Below, in pieces: positions 41,390 through 49,656 of a stretch of 64,000 nucleotides of DNA. The stretch comes from an uncultured Clostridia bacterium (GTDB taxonomy: Bacteria; Bacillota; Clostridia; Christensenellales; CAAEEZ01). The notes beneath the pieces are model-generated. The model had not been told where the DNA came from, did no database searches, and saw only the letters and a list, made by a program, of their open reading frames with translations. The DNA is taken from positions 270,300 to 334,299 of the forward strand of contig CAKRNA010000001.1 of NCBI GenBank assembly GCA_934365195.1. Reading direction: 5' to 3'. The stretch's first letter is position 1; each line of letters starts with the position of its first letter. Position numbers and translations under genes: made by a program.

Positions 41390-42661
41390 TTATTCTCCTA
41401 ATTTTTCAGGATTTGTGATATATCCCGTTAATGCGCTTGCCGCCGCAACCGATGGGCTTGCTAAGTAAACCTCAGAGTCTACGTGTCCCATTCTTCCGAC
41501 AAAGTTTCGGTTCGTGGTGCTTACTGCTCTTTCGCCCTTTGCAAGTATTCCCATGTGCCCGCCAAGACAAGGTCCGCACGTTGGCATACTAAATATTGCG
41601 CCTGCGTTGATAAAGATATCTACAAGCCCCTCGTGAATACATTGCAAGTAAATTTTTTGAGTGCCCGGGATTATGATTACCCTTACGCCTTTTGCCACTT
41701 TTTTCCCTTTCAAAATCTCAGCGGCTGCCCTCATATCTTCCATTCTTCCGTTCGTGCAACTTCCTATTACGACTTGGTCGATTTTCACTTCCTTTTCGCC
41801 GATATCGTCCACCGTCCTAGTATTTTCAGGCAAATGTGGAAAAGCAACCGTCGGTCTTATGGTGCTTAGGTCGATATCGTAAGTCTTTTCGTACTCTGCG
41901 TCCTCGTCCGCTTTGAACACTTTGTACTCTTTATTAGAGTGCTCCTTTACGTACTCAATCGTTTTTTCGTCCACTTCGAATATGCCGTTTTTAGCGCCTG
42001 CCTCAATGGCCATATTAGCCATACAAAGCCTATCGTCCATAGACAAATTTTTAAGCCCTTCGCCCGTAAATTCCATGCTCATATATCTTGCGCCGTCCAC
42101 ACCGATTTTGCCGATAATATGTAGGATTACGTCCTTTCCGCTGCAATACTTATTTAGTTTGCCTTTTAGGTTGAACTTGATTGCAGGTGGCACTTTAAAC
42201 CATGCCTCGCCCGTTGCCATACCTGCCGCCATATCGGTACTACCAACGCCCGTTGAGAACGCACCTAACGCTCCGTAAGTACAAGTGTGTGAATCCGCAC
42301 CGATTACAAGGTCGCCGGGGACTACTAAGCCCTTTTCGGGAAGTAGTGCGTGCTCGATACCAAGTTCGCCCACCTCGAAGTAGTTGGTGACGTCGTATTT
42401 TCTTGCAAACTCCCTTACAAACTTGCATTGCTCTGCCGCCTTTATATCCTTATTAGGTGTAAAGTGGTCGGGCACGATTGCTATTTTATCCTTATCAAAC
42501 ACCCTATCCGCCCCTAATTTTTCAAACTCTTTAATCGCAACGGGAGTAGTGATATCGTTTCCTAAAACAAGGTCTAGTTTTGCCATAATTAGTTGCCCGA
42601 CCTTTACGGCGGACAATCCTGCGTGATAAGCAAGGATTTTTTGCGTCATTGTCATTCCCAT
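41390..42661 (-). CDS. leuC: 3-isopropylmalate dehydratase, large subunit
   Basis: The 423-residue aconitase-fold protein holds a [4Fe-4S] cluster and isomerises 2- to 3-isopropylmalate. It has IGADSHTCTYGALGAFSTGVGSTD, VIGSCTNGR and the cluster cysteines in PTCGPCLGGHMG. The length is that of the HacA/LeuC short form. The ATG at 42661 has GGAG before it; internal ATGs at 42655 and 42649 are possible alternatives. It lies 2 nt after cimA, whose product 2-methyl analogues it probably also handles. Confidence 0.95.
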   Translation of the reverse strand: MGMTMTQKILAYHAGLSAVKVGQLIMAKLDLVLGNDITTPVAIKEFEKLGADRVFDKDKIAIVPDHFTPNKDIKAAEQCKFVREFARKYDVTNYFEVGELGIEHALLPEKGLVVPGDLVIGADSHTCTYGALGAFSTGVGSTDMAAGMATGEAWFKVPPAIKFNLKGKLNKYCSGKDVILHIIGKIGVDGARYMSMEFTGEGLKNLSMDDRLCMANMAIEAGAKNGIFEVDEKTIEYVKEHSNKEYKVFKADEDAEYEKTYDIDLSTIRPTVAFPHLPENTRTVDDIGEKEVKIDQVVIGSCTNGRMEDMRAAAEILKGKKVAKGVRVIIIPGTQKIYLQCIHEGLVDIFINAGAIFSMPTCGPCLGGHMGILAKGERAVSTTNRNFVGRMGHVDSEVYLASPSVAAASALTGYITNPEKLGE

Positions 42662-42663
42662 TA

Positions 42664-44241
42664 TTATTTCTCCATTCTATTTGAATCTTTTATTAGTTTA
42701 TATTCGATTGCATCTATGCAAGCAATCAAACTTGCTTCGATAATATCTCTTGATACGCCTATCGTAGTCCAAATATCCTTTCCGTCGCCGGACTCGATAA
42801 GCACTCTTGTAACTGCCGAGGTGTTTTCCTTGCTATCCAAAATTCTTACCTTGTAGTCGGTTAGTTTCATCTCGGATAGGCTTGGGAAGAACCTTTCTAA
42901 CGCCTTACGCAACGCTTTATCTAGTGCGTTGACCGGTCCGTTGCCCTCGTCTGCCGTAATCTCGGTTTGTCCGTTTACCGCCACTTTCACCATAGCGCTT
43001 GCCGGTGAAAAATCGCCGTGCATACTTTGTTTTCCTATGGTTTCAAACTTGATAATTTCAAAGTACGGCTTGTATTTTTCCAGTTGTTTAAGCACAAGTA
43101 GTTCAAAACTTGCCTCAGCACCCTCGAACTGATAGCCCTTAAACTCTAATTCCTTTATCCTATCGATAATTCTTGCCGTAACCTCGCTGTCCTTGTCTAA
43201 GCCCGGCGCAAATTTTTGAATTTTTGCAATTATCGTTGACCTACCCGCTACCTCGCTCATCAAAAATCTTCTGCTGTTGCCCACGCTGTCGGGGGATACG
43301 TGCTCGAAGGAAGCGGAAGTTTTTCTCACACCGTCTATGTGCATTCCCGCCTTGTGAGTGAAAGCGCTCTTTCCAACGTACGGCATGTTTTTGTTCAGCC
43401 TAACGTTTGATATCTCCGCTATTTTTCTGCACGCAGAGGTTAGGTTTTTCAAGTTGTCGTTGACGCCGGTTTCATAGCCCTTTTTCAGTTGCAAATTAGC
43501 AATCACCGTGGATAAGTTTGCGTTTCCGCACCTTTCACCGTAGCCTATTAGCGTGCCTTGTACCACACTTGCGCCGCTTTCAACAGCCATTACCGAGTTT
43601 GCTACCGCCATTCCTCCGTCGTCGTGAGTGTGAATAGCAAGAGGCGTTTTCACCTTCTTTCTAACCTCTTTCACCACCTTTGAAACTTCTTCAGGAAACG
43701 CTCCGCCGTTTGTGTCGCACAGGCAAATACAATCCGCTCCGCCCTTTTCGGCAACTAGCAAGGTTTTAAGTGCGTACTCTTTATTCCTTTTGTAGCCGTC
43801 AAAGAAATGTTCCGCATCGAATATCACTTCCTTGCCTAACCCTTTAAGGTACTTCACCGTGTCGTAAATCATACTTAGGTTTTCGTCTAAGGTGGTTTTG
43901 AGTATCTCCGTTACGTGTAAGTCCCACGACTTACCGAAGATTGCCACCGCCGATACGTTTGCTTGTACTAGCGACCTGAGATTTTTGTCCTCCTCAGCCT
44001 TAATTCCTTTACGCCTAGTAGAGCCGAACGCTACGATTTTGCTATTCAGTTTTAAGTTTTGTATCTCGTTAAAAAACTCGATGTCCTTCGGATTAGAAAA
44101 GGGGTTGCCCGCCTCGATATAGTCAATGCCTAATTCGTCCAGCGTTTTAACGATATTGAGTTTATCTCTTACCGAAAAACTAATTCCCTCCGCTTGCGCT
44201 CCGTCCCTTAACGTAGAATCGTAAAAAATTATCTTATTCAT
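42664..44241 (-). CDS. cimA: (R)-citramalate synthase
   Basis: The 525-residue enzyme joins pyruvate and acetyl-CoA to citramalate, the entry to threonine-independent isoleucine synthesis. It has the DRE-TIM family motif STLRDGAQAEG and the CimA-type FDAEHFFDGYK with CLCDTNGGAFP, which separate it from LeuA. The C-terminal LeuA-type regulatory domain is present (about residues 400-520) and should sense isoleucine. It overlaps leuA by 8 nt. Homocitrate synthases are related, but the FDAEHFFDG motif supports citramalate. Confidence 0.92.
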   Translation of the reverse strand: MNKIIFYDSTLRDGAQAEGISFSVRDKLNIVKTLDELGIDYIEAGNPFSNPKDIEFFNEIQNLKLNSKIVAFGSTRRKGIKAEEDKNLRSLVQANVSAVAIFGKSWDLHVTEILKTTLDENLSMIYDTVKYLKGLGKEVIFDAEHFFDGYKRNKEYALKTLLVAEKGGADCICLCDTNGGAFPEEVSKVVKEVRKKVKTPLAIHTHDDGGMAVANSVMAVESGASVVQGTLIGYGERCGNANLSTVIANLQLKKGYETGVNDNLKNLTSACRKIAEISNVRLNKNMPYVGKSAFTHKAGMHIDGVRKTSASFEHVSPDSVGNSRRFLMSEVAGRSTIIAKIQKFAPGLDKDSEVTARIIDRIKELEFKGYQFEGAEASFELLVLKQLEKYKPYFEIIKFETIGKQSMHGDFSPASAMVKVAVNGQTEITADEGNGPVNALDKALRKALERFFPSLSEMKLTDYKVRILDSKENTSAVTRVLIESGDGKDIWTTIGVSRDIIEASLIACIDAIEYKLIKDSNRMEK

Positions 44242-45769
44242 TGTTTTTGATTAGTTTGTTGTCGTAAATCATATTATTGATTGCCGAAATATACGCTTTG
44301 ATTGCCGCCTCCACTATATCCACGTCCACGCCGTGTCCGTTGTACACTTTGTCGCCGCACTTGATTTTTGCTGTTACGTGGCCTTGCGCATCCGTTCCGC
44401 CCGTTACCGAATCAATCAAGAAGTCCGTTAGTTCGAATTTTTCGCCGCCGACAATCTCGTTAATCGCCTTGTAACTTGCGTCGATCGGTCCGAACTTGCT
44501 TGCTACCACCTTTTCTATCTCCTTGCCGTTTTCGTCGGTCAAGGTGACTGCCGATGTTGTGGTTATGGTGTTGCCTACGTTTATCACAAACCTAGTTAGT
44601 TTGTAACTTTCAGGCACGCTGCCTTTCTTGTTTACCAGCGCCTCTACGTCTTGGTCGGTCACGCTCTTTTGCCTATCTGCAAGGCTCTTGAACTCCTCGA
44701 ATATCTCTTGCAATCTCTCCGACGTAACCTTGTAGCCTAGCGAGGATAGTTTGTCCTCTAAGGCGTGCTTTCCGCTGTGCTTACCAAGTACCATCACGTT
44801 GTTTGTTAAGCCAACCGACTCAGGCGTCATAATCTCGTAAGTGCTTTTATTTTGTAGTACTCCGTGTTGGTGAATACCCGATTCGTGCGCAAATGCGTTT
44901 TCTCCGACTATCGCTTTGTTTGGCTGCACCTTAATGCCTATAATTCGTTGCAAAGTTTTGCTCGTTTTCGTTATCTTCGTGGTGTCTATCTTGGTGTCGG
45001 CGCTATACAAATCTTTTCTTGTTTTTAACGCCATTACCACTTCTTCAAGTGCGCAATTTCCTGCCCTTTCGCCTATGCCGTTAACCGTACATTCCACTTG
45101 GGTTGCGCCGCAAGTTATCGCTGCTAAGGAATTTGCCGTAGCCAGTCCTAAGTCGTTGTGGCAATGCACCGAAATATCCACGTTATCTATACCTTTTACT
45201 CTCTCTTTAATCGTTTTTATCAGTTTGCCGTACTCTTCGGGGGTAGCGTAGCCTACCGTGTCGGGAATATTTACGGTGGTTGCGCCGGACTCGATTGCCG
45301 CCTCTAACACTTGCACCAAAAAGTCCACGTCGCTCCTGCTTGCGTCCTCCGCCGAAAACTCGATATCGTCGCACAAACTTTTTGCGTAACTTACGGTGCT
45401 TTTAACCTTTTCCAGCACTTGCTCCCTCGTCATTTTCAGTTTGTACTGCATATGTATTTCGGAGGTTGCTAAAAACAAGTGTATTCTTGGCTTTTTAGCG
45501 CATTTTACCGATTCGTACGCCACGTCGATATCGCCTTTTAGCGCTCTTGATAGTGATGCCACCGTGGAGTTTTCCACCACTTCTGCTATCCCCTTAACAG
45601 AGGCAAAGTCACCGGGCGAGGCAACGGCAAAACCTGCTTCGATTACGTCAACGCCGAGGGTGTCGAGCATCTTTGCGAACTTGATTTTTTCGCTAATATT
45701 CATGCTGCACCCCGGGGATTGCTCCCCGTCTCTCAACGTTGTATCAAATATTTTTATTCGTTTCACCAT
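44234..45769 (-). CDS. leuA: 2-isopropylmalate synthase
   Basis: The 511-residue enzyme joins 2-ketoisovalerate and acetyl-CoA, the first step of leucine synthesis. FDTTLRDGEQSPGCSM near the N-terminus, SVHCHNDLGLATANSLAAI (metal histidines), NGIGERAGN and ESGIHQHGVL are typical of true LeuA. The C-terminal regulatory domain (about 380-505) is intact, so leucine feedback is expected. It is followed by the paralogous cimA with an 8-nt overlap. Confidence 0.95.
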   Translation of the reverse strand: MVKRIKIFDTTLRDGEQSPGCSMNISEKIKFAKMLDTLGVDVIEAGFAVASPGDFASVKGIAEVVENSTVASLSRALKGDIDVAYESVKCAKKPRIHLFLATSEIHMQYKLKMTREQVLEKVKSTVSYAKSLCDDIEFSAEDASRSDVDFLVQVLEAAIESGATTVNIPDTVGYATPEEYGKLIKTIKERVKGIDNVDISVHCHNDLGLATANSLAAITCGATQVECTVNGIGERAGNCALEEVVMALKTRKDLYSADTKIDTTKITKTSKTLQRIIGIKVQPNKAIVGENAFAHESGIHQHGVLQNKSTYEIMTPESVGLTNNVMVLGKHSGKHALEDKLSSLGYKVTSERLQEIFEEFKSLADRQKSVTDQDVEALVNKKGSVPESYKLTRFVINVGNTITTTSAVTLTDENGKEIEKVVASKFGPIDASYKAINEIVGGEKFELTDFLIDSVTGGTDAQGHVTAKIKCGDKVYNGHGVDVDIVEAAIKAYISAINNMIYDNKLIKNNE

Positions 45770-45787
45770 TGTCCTTACCTTCTTTCT

Positions 45788-46792
45788 TTATTTCTCTGTG
45801 ATTTCGGTATCCCAGTTCATCATACTTCTTAATTGTTTGCCCACTACTTCAACAGGGTGCTCTGCCTCTTTCTTTCTTTGAGCGTTCATATAAGCCTTAC
45901 CCGTCATATTTTCCAAAATGAAGTTCTTTGCAAACGTGCCGTCTTGAATATCTTTCAGTACGCCCTTCATAGCCTTTTTGGTTTCCTCGGTTATTACCTT
46001 TGGTCCTGTTACGTAGTCGCCGTACTCTGCCGTTTCAGAGATACTGTAACGCATACCTTGTAAGCCTGCTTTGTTTACTAGGTCTATGATTAGTTTCATT
46101 TCGTGTACGCACTCAAAATATGCGCTTTCAGGTTGGTAACCTGCCTCTACCAAGGTTTCGAAGCCGCATTTCATAAGTGCCGCAACACCTCCGCAAAGTA
46201 CTGCTTGCTCGCCGAACAAGTCGGTTTCGGTTTCCTCTTTAAAGGTGGTTTCCAAAATGCCCGCTCTTGCTCCGCCTATTCCGTAAGCGTAAGCCATTGC
46301 CACTTTTTTAGCGTCACCCGACGCATCTTGATACACGGCGATTAGGTCAGGAACGCCTTTGCCCTCTTTAAACTGGCTACGAACGGTGTGTCCCGGTCCT
46401 TTTGGCGCTATCATAATTACGTCCACGTCCTTTGGAGGAACGATTTGTCCGTAGTGGATATTAAATCCGTGAGCAAATGCAAGCGTCTTACCCTTAGTCA
46501 AGTACGGTGCGATATTTTGCTTGTAAATTTCTGCTTGCTTTTCGTCCGGTGTAAGCATCATAATTACGTCCGCCCATTTTGCCGCATCACTCGTGGTCAT
46601 TACCTTTAAGCCAACGCCCTCTGCCTTTTTCCAAGACTTTGAACCTTCGTACAAGGCTACCGCAACGTCCACTCCGCTTTCCTTTAAGTTAAGTGCGTGT
46701 GCGTGTCCTTGCGAACCAAAACCTACGATTGCTACCTTTTTGTTTTTGATATAAGAGAAATCACAATCTTTCTCATAATACATTACAGCCAT
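45788..46792 (-). CDS. ilvC: Ketol-acid reductoisomerase
   Basis: The 334-residue class I enzyme rearranges and reduces acetolactate or acetohydroxybutyrate. The Rossmann motif is VAIVGFGSQGHAHALNL, and the knotted C-terminal domain has KGPGHTVRSQF, DLFGEQAVLCGG and ETLVEAGYQPESAYFECVHEMKLIIDL with the metal-binding acids. AGGAGG precedes the ATG. A 208-nt T-rich gap with repeated motifs separates it from ilvN. Confidence 0.96.
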   Translation of the reverse strand: MAVMYYEKDCDFSYIKNKKVAIVGFGSQGHAHALNLKESGVDVAVALYEGSKSWKKAEGVGLKVMTTSDAAKWADVIMMLTPDEKQAEIYKQNIAPYLTKGKTLAFAHGFNIHYGQIVPPKDVDVIMIAPKGPGHTVRSQFKEGKGVPDLIAVYQDASGDAKKVAMAYAYGIGGARAGILETTFKEETETDLFGEQAVLCGGVAALMKCGFETLVEAGYQPESAYFECVHEMKLIIDLVNKAGLQGMRYSISETAEYGDYVTGPKVITEETKKAMKGVLKDIQDGTFAKNFILENMTGKAYMNAQRKKEAEHPVEVVGKQLRSMMNWDTEITEK

Positions 46793-47000
46793 TTTTAAGC
46801 CTCCTAAAATTCCTTATTTTTCATTTTTGCTTTGTTTTTTTGCTTCATTTTGCAATATTACTTTATTGCTTTATTTGATATTGCTTTGTTTCAATGCGCC
46901 ATTTTACATCGTTTAGTTTAGTCAACGCATCTTATTGCTTTGCTTCATTCCGCTTTACTAAGTTTTATTTGCCTATATTTGCTACTATCTATTCCTTTTT
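46793..47000 (-). promoter_or_regulatory. ilvN-ilvC intercistronic region with repeated AAGCAA motif
   Basis: On the mRNA strand RAAGCAA recurs at least five times in about 120 nt, in a purine-rich, poorly structured stretch. No promoter or terminator is evident. It may be an RNA-binding or transcript-processing site; that is speculation. Confidence 0.35.
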
Positions 47001-47513
47001 TTAGATACAATTTTGTAAACTGGGCATAAACGCTTCGTCGCCTCTAATTAGTGCCGTTAGCCCCGTCCGTACCGTTTCTAGCACCGAGTACGGCGTTAGC
47101 ATTTCGATAAAAGAGGTGATTTTGCCATTATCTCCGCACACTTCAAGTATCAGCGAGGAGGGGCTTGCATCCACGACTTTGGCGTCGTAAATCTTGCAAA
47201 TCTCTAATATCTCGCTCCTTACCGACGGCGACGTTTTTACCTTGATTAGCATCAGTTCACGCTGCACCGACGTTGCCCTATGTAATTGCTCTACCTTAAT
47301 TACCTCGATAAGTTTGTTTACTTGCTTTATGATTTGGTCTAGGATTTGTTCGTCGCAATTTACAACAACCGTCAGCCTAGATACGCCCGTGTTATCGGTT
47401 TGTCCGCAACTGATACTTTCGATATTGTAGCCTCGTCTACTAAACAAACTAGACACCCTACGCAAAACACCCGAATGGTTTTTAACTAAAATAGAAATTA
47501 CGTATTTTTGCAT
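47001..47513 (-). CDS. ilvN: Acetolactate synthase, regulatory subunit
   Basis: The 170-residue protein has an N-terminal ACT domain (ISILVKNHSGVLRRVSSLFSRRGYNIESI) that binds valine and a C-terminal domain typical of acetolactate synthase small subunits (VQRELMLIKVKTSPSVRSEIL). It activates IlvB and gives feedback control. It is the first structural gene after the attenuator, far from ilvB. The name ilvH would be equally valid. Confidence 0.93.
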   Translation of the reverse strand: MQKYVISILVKNHSGVLRRVSSLFSRRGYNIESISCGQTDNTGVSRLTVVVNCDEQILDQIIKQVNKLIEVIKVEQLHRATSVQRELMLIKVKTSPSVRSEILEICKIYDAKVVDASPSSLILEVCGDNGKITSFIEMLTPYSVLETVRTGLTALIRGDEAFMPSLQNCI

Positions 47514-47549
47514 TTTATCCTCTCTTTAACCTATTACTTAGGTTTTTTC

Positions 47550-47592
47550 TAAAAAAAAATTCATACCCCATTGTTTCAATAAGGTATGAATT
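47550..47592 (-). terminator. Attenuator terminator of the ilv operon
   Basis: On the mRNA AATTCATACC (47592-47583) pairs with GGTATGAATT (47567-47558); an inner ATTG/CAAT pair extends it and a run of T follows. It lies between the leader peptide and ilvN. GAGGTAT inside the leader gene (47660-47654) can pair with ATACCTT (47587-47581) and so could prevent it. Confidence 0.88.
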
Positions 47593-47634
47593 AGAATTCA
47601 ATCAATAATATTATGCTATATGCTTATAACAATA

Positions 47635-47727
47635 CTAATTTTTGCCTAACCCAATACCTCGCCGGCTTATAATTATAAGAGCGAGTATAATGACTATAAT
47701 TAGGTTAACAAAATTCAAATATTGCAT
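47635..47727 (-). CDS. Branched-chain-rich leader peptide of the ilv operon (30 aa)
   Basis: This 30-codon gene has AGGAG just before its ATG at 47727 and ends with TAG at 47635. Fifteen of 30 residues are Ile, Leu or Val; residues 7-20 contain 12 of them (NLIIVIILALIII). It lies between the operon promoter and the terminator hairpin, which is the layout of ilv/leu attenuators. Slow translation when charged tRNA-Ile, -Leu or -Val is scarce would favour the antiterminator. A short membrane peptide is the alternative, but the context makes a leader peptide more likely. Confidence 0.85.
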   Translation of the reverse strand: MQYLNFVNLIIVIILALIIISRRGIGLGKN

Positions 47728-47749
47728 CTTTTCTCCTTTTTATATTTTT

Positions 47750-47778
47750 ATTCTAATACCGTCTTTTTAATGTGTCAA
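47750..47778 (-). promoter_or_regulatory. Promoter of the ilv-leu operon
   Basis: On the minus strand TTGACA (47778-47773), a 17-nt spacer and TAGAAT (47755-47750); the leader peptide starts about 16 nt after the expected transcription start. Confidence 0.85.
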
Positions 47779-47942
47779 CTATTTTTTATACTGTTTTTTT
47801 CACTTTTTTTCGGTATTTTTACTGATTTTTAACGGTTTTAATCAACAGTTTGCATTTTTTGTGCATTATTTTTGGATTTTTTAAAGCCACAATAATTAGG
47901 TATATGTTTTGCTATTTATATTTATATATAATACAAAAAATC

Positions 47943-49094
47943 CTACAAAAAAATTAGCGAAAATATTTTTTTTGGCGTGTCCACTCCTAAACTCATTAAG
48001 GTTTTTGCCGAATAATAGTCGTAACCGGTGTGGCTAATCAGCCTAAACACAGCGGCAACCATATCCACAAAATCTTCCTCGGTCGTTTCAAATAGCACTA
48101 ACCCTATACCTAAAAACCTAAGCGTTGCGTACACCGAGGACACGGCAATAAACTCTTCAAGGGGGTTTTCTTTTCTATCCTGAAAAGGAAACTGCTCAAA
48201 AAACAGGTGATTAACAAGCAAATTTTCTAACCAAATCTCCCACCTAGGAAACCTATTTTCAAACTCGGTTTTTGCCGCTAGGTACTTATCCTTGATATCT
48301 CCCTGACTAAAATAACTTAGCGCCCTCTCGCCGTATTTTCGCACGCTTACGCTACGGTCGTTTAATAATTCTAGCAATTTTTTCATTACGTCTAGCCCGA
48401 AAATAACGTCGGTTTCTTCCACTTTTTCTTCGCTTGCAACAAACTCACTTACTAAAAACTTTTCGATTTTGTCTTGGTTTTTTAGCGCCTCGTCCAGTTT
48501 TTCAAGGGCTAGCCCTAGCATTTTTAGTCTTGTGCTTAACGGATACCTTCTATCTTGAATTATGCTTATCAGTTTGGCTCTAATTTCCACCTCTTTTCCG
48601 CAGGTTGCAAATTCGTTTTTTCTTGGCACGCTATACAATTCGTCCACTTTTAAAGTTTTGCGCACGAATTTTATCGGCTCTGTTTGGCTAAACAACAGTT
48701 CTACCACCGCCTCGCAACTATTAGCGCAGGAGCACTCGTACCCCGGCACGACTCTTATACCTCTCGGGTACAACTTGCACACTTTAGCAAGGGCGTTTTC
48801 GCCTAGTTCTTGGTGGACCAAACACTTTCCGTCCGCTAGCCTCATGGGGCAATTCCCATCGTAGTCGTGCACGATTTCGGCGTACTCGTCGGGGGTTGGG
48901 TGCAGCAAAACCCTAACTCCTTTGTCTATCCTCTTTTTTAAATCGTCGCTACACTCCTCGCCTTCTAGCCTAAAATAATCGGCAAGGGATATTTTAATAG
49001 CCCACCCTACGCAACAAGCAGACCTACAATCTCCCATTTTGCACTTAAAATCGCCGTAATATTGCGGCATATAAAACTCTCTCTCTTCATTCAT
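47943..49094 (-). CDS. FliB-like flagellin lysine-N-methylase family protein
   Basis: The 383-residue protein starts with the cysteine cluster of the FliB family (FKCKMGDCRSACCVGWAI, Cys18, 23, 27, 28), followed by GNCPMRLADGKCLVHQELGENALAKVCKLYPR and CSCANSCE. These cysteines probably bind a metal or an iron-sulfur cluster. FliB methylates flagellin lysines in some bacteria, but no flagellar gene is nearby, so the target here is open. AGGTGA precedes the ATG. The C-terminal two thirds are helical. Confidence 0.82.
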   Translation of the reverse strand: MNEEREFYMPQYYGDFKCKMGDCRSACCVGWAIKISLADYFRLEGEECSDDLKKRIDKGVRVLLHPTPDEYAEIVHDYDGNCPMRLADGKCLVHQELGENALAKVCKLYPRGIRVVPGYECSCANSCEAVVELLFSQTEPIKFVRKTLKVDELYSVPRKNEFATCGKEVEIRAKLISIIQDRRYPLSTRLKMLGLALEKLDEALKNQDKIEKFLVSEFVASEEKVEETDVIFGLDVMKKLLELLNDRSVSVRKYGERALSYFSQGDIKDKYLAAKTEFENRFPRWEIWLENLLVNHLFFEQFPFQDRKENPLEEFIAVSSVYATLRFLGIGLVLFETTEEDFVDMVAAVFRLISHTGYDYYSAKTLMSLGVDTPKKIFSLIFL

Positions 49095-49610
49095 AACTCA
49101 CCTGAAACCCGTTTAAAATTGCGGCTTTCTAAAAAAATTTTACTACCGTTTTTTTTATTTCGTCAACAATTTTTTTATTCTGCTATACTGTTTTTCGTTT
49201 TTTTGCCGAGGTTTTGGGCTGCTATTTTTATATTTTTCTGTCGTGATTTCACCGTGAGGTATATCGTTATTTCACCGTGGGGTTATTTTATCGTGGGTTA
49301 CGCCATTTTTCCTAATTGTTTAACCTGTTTTCTTGTTACTTGTTCACTTTTTTTATTATTTTTTTGCCGTAAAAAATATTCTTTATGATATTTTTTATAA
49401 TGTTTTGTATGATATTTTGGATAATATTTTTGTACGATATGCTATTGATTATCTTATTATTCTTTACCGTAAAAACCCTTTAAATTAGCAATAAATCAGC
49501 CGTCAATCGTTCTGATTGTCACAAAAAGTTGTTACACCGAGCAAAAACAAAACCCCTAGTAAATACTAGGGATTAGAGTGCTTTTATTTTTTAATTATAA
49601 ACAAAATGAC
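49095..49610. other. T-rich intergenic gap with short repeats
   Basis: Contains three loose copies of TTTCACCGTGGGGTTAT (about 49247-49300), repeated GATATTTT stretches (about 49388-49440), a CAATC/GATTG hairpin (49503-49518) and a hairpin CCCTAGTA/TACTAGGG (49554-49571) that has a T-rich minus-strand tail. No gene recognised. Confidence 0.5.
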
Positions 49611-49643
49611 AAAAAAATAGGAAGAACGCTAAGTTTCTTCCTA
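49611..49643 (-). terminator. Intrinsic terminator after the SurA-like lipoprotein
   Basis: TAGGAAGAA and TTCTTCCTA pair around an 8-nt loop, with T7 on the minus strand. Confidence 0.85.
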
Positions 49644-49656
49644 TATATTTTAATCG

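Noticed and set aside
47514..47942. T-box riboswitch upstream of the ilv operon
   Set aside because: No T-box sequence (TGGNACC) or specifier stem seen; a leader peptide with terminator explains the region.
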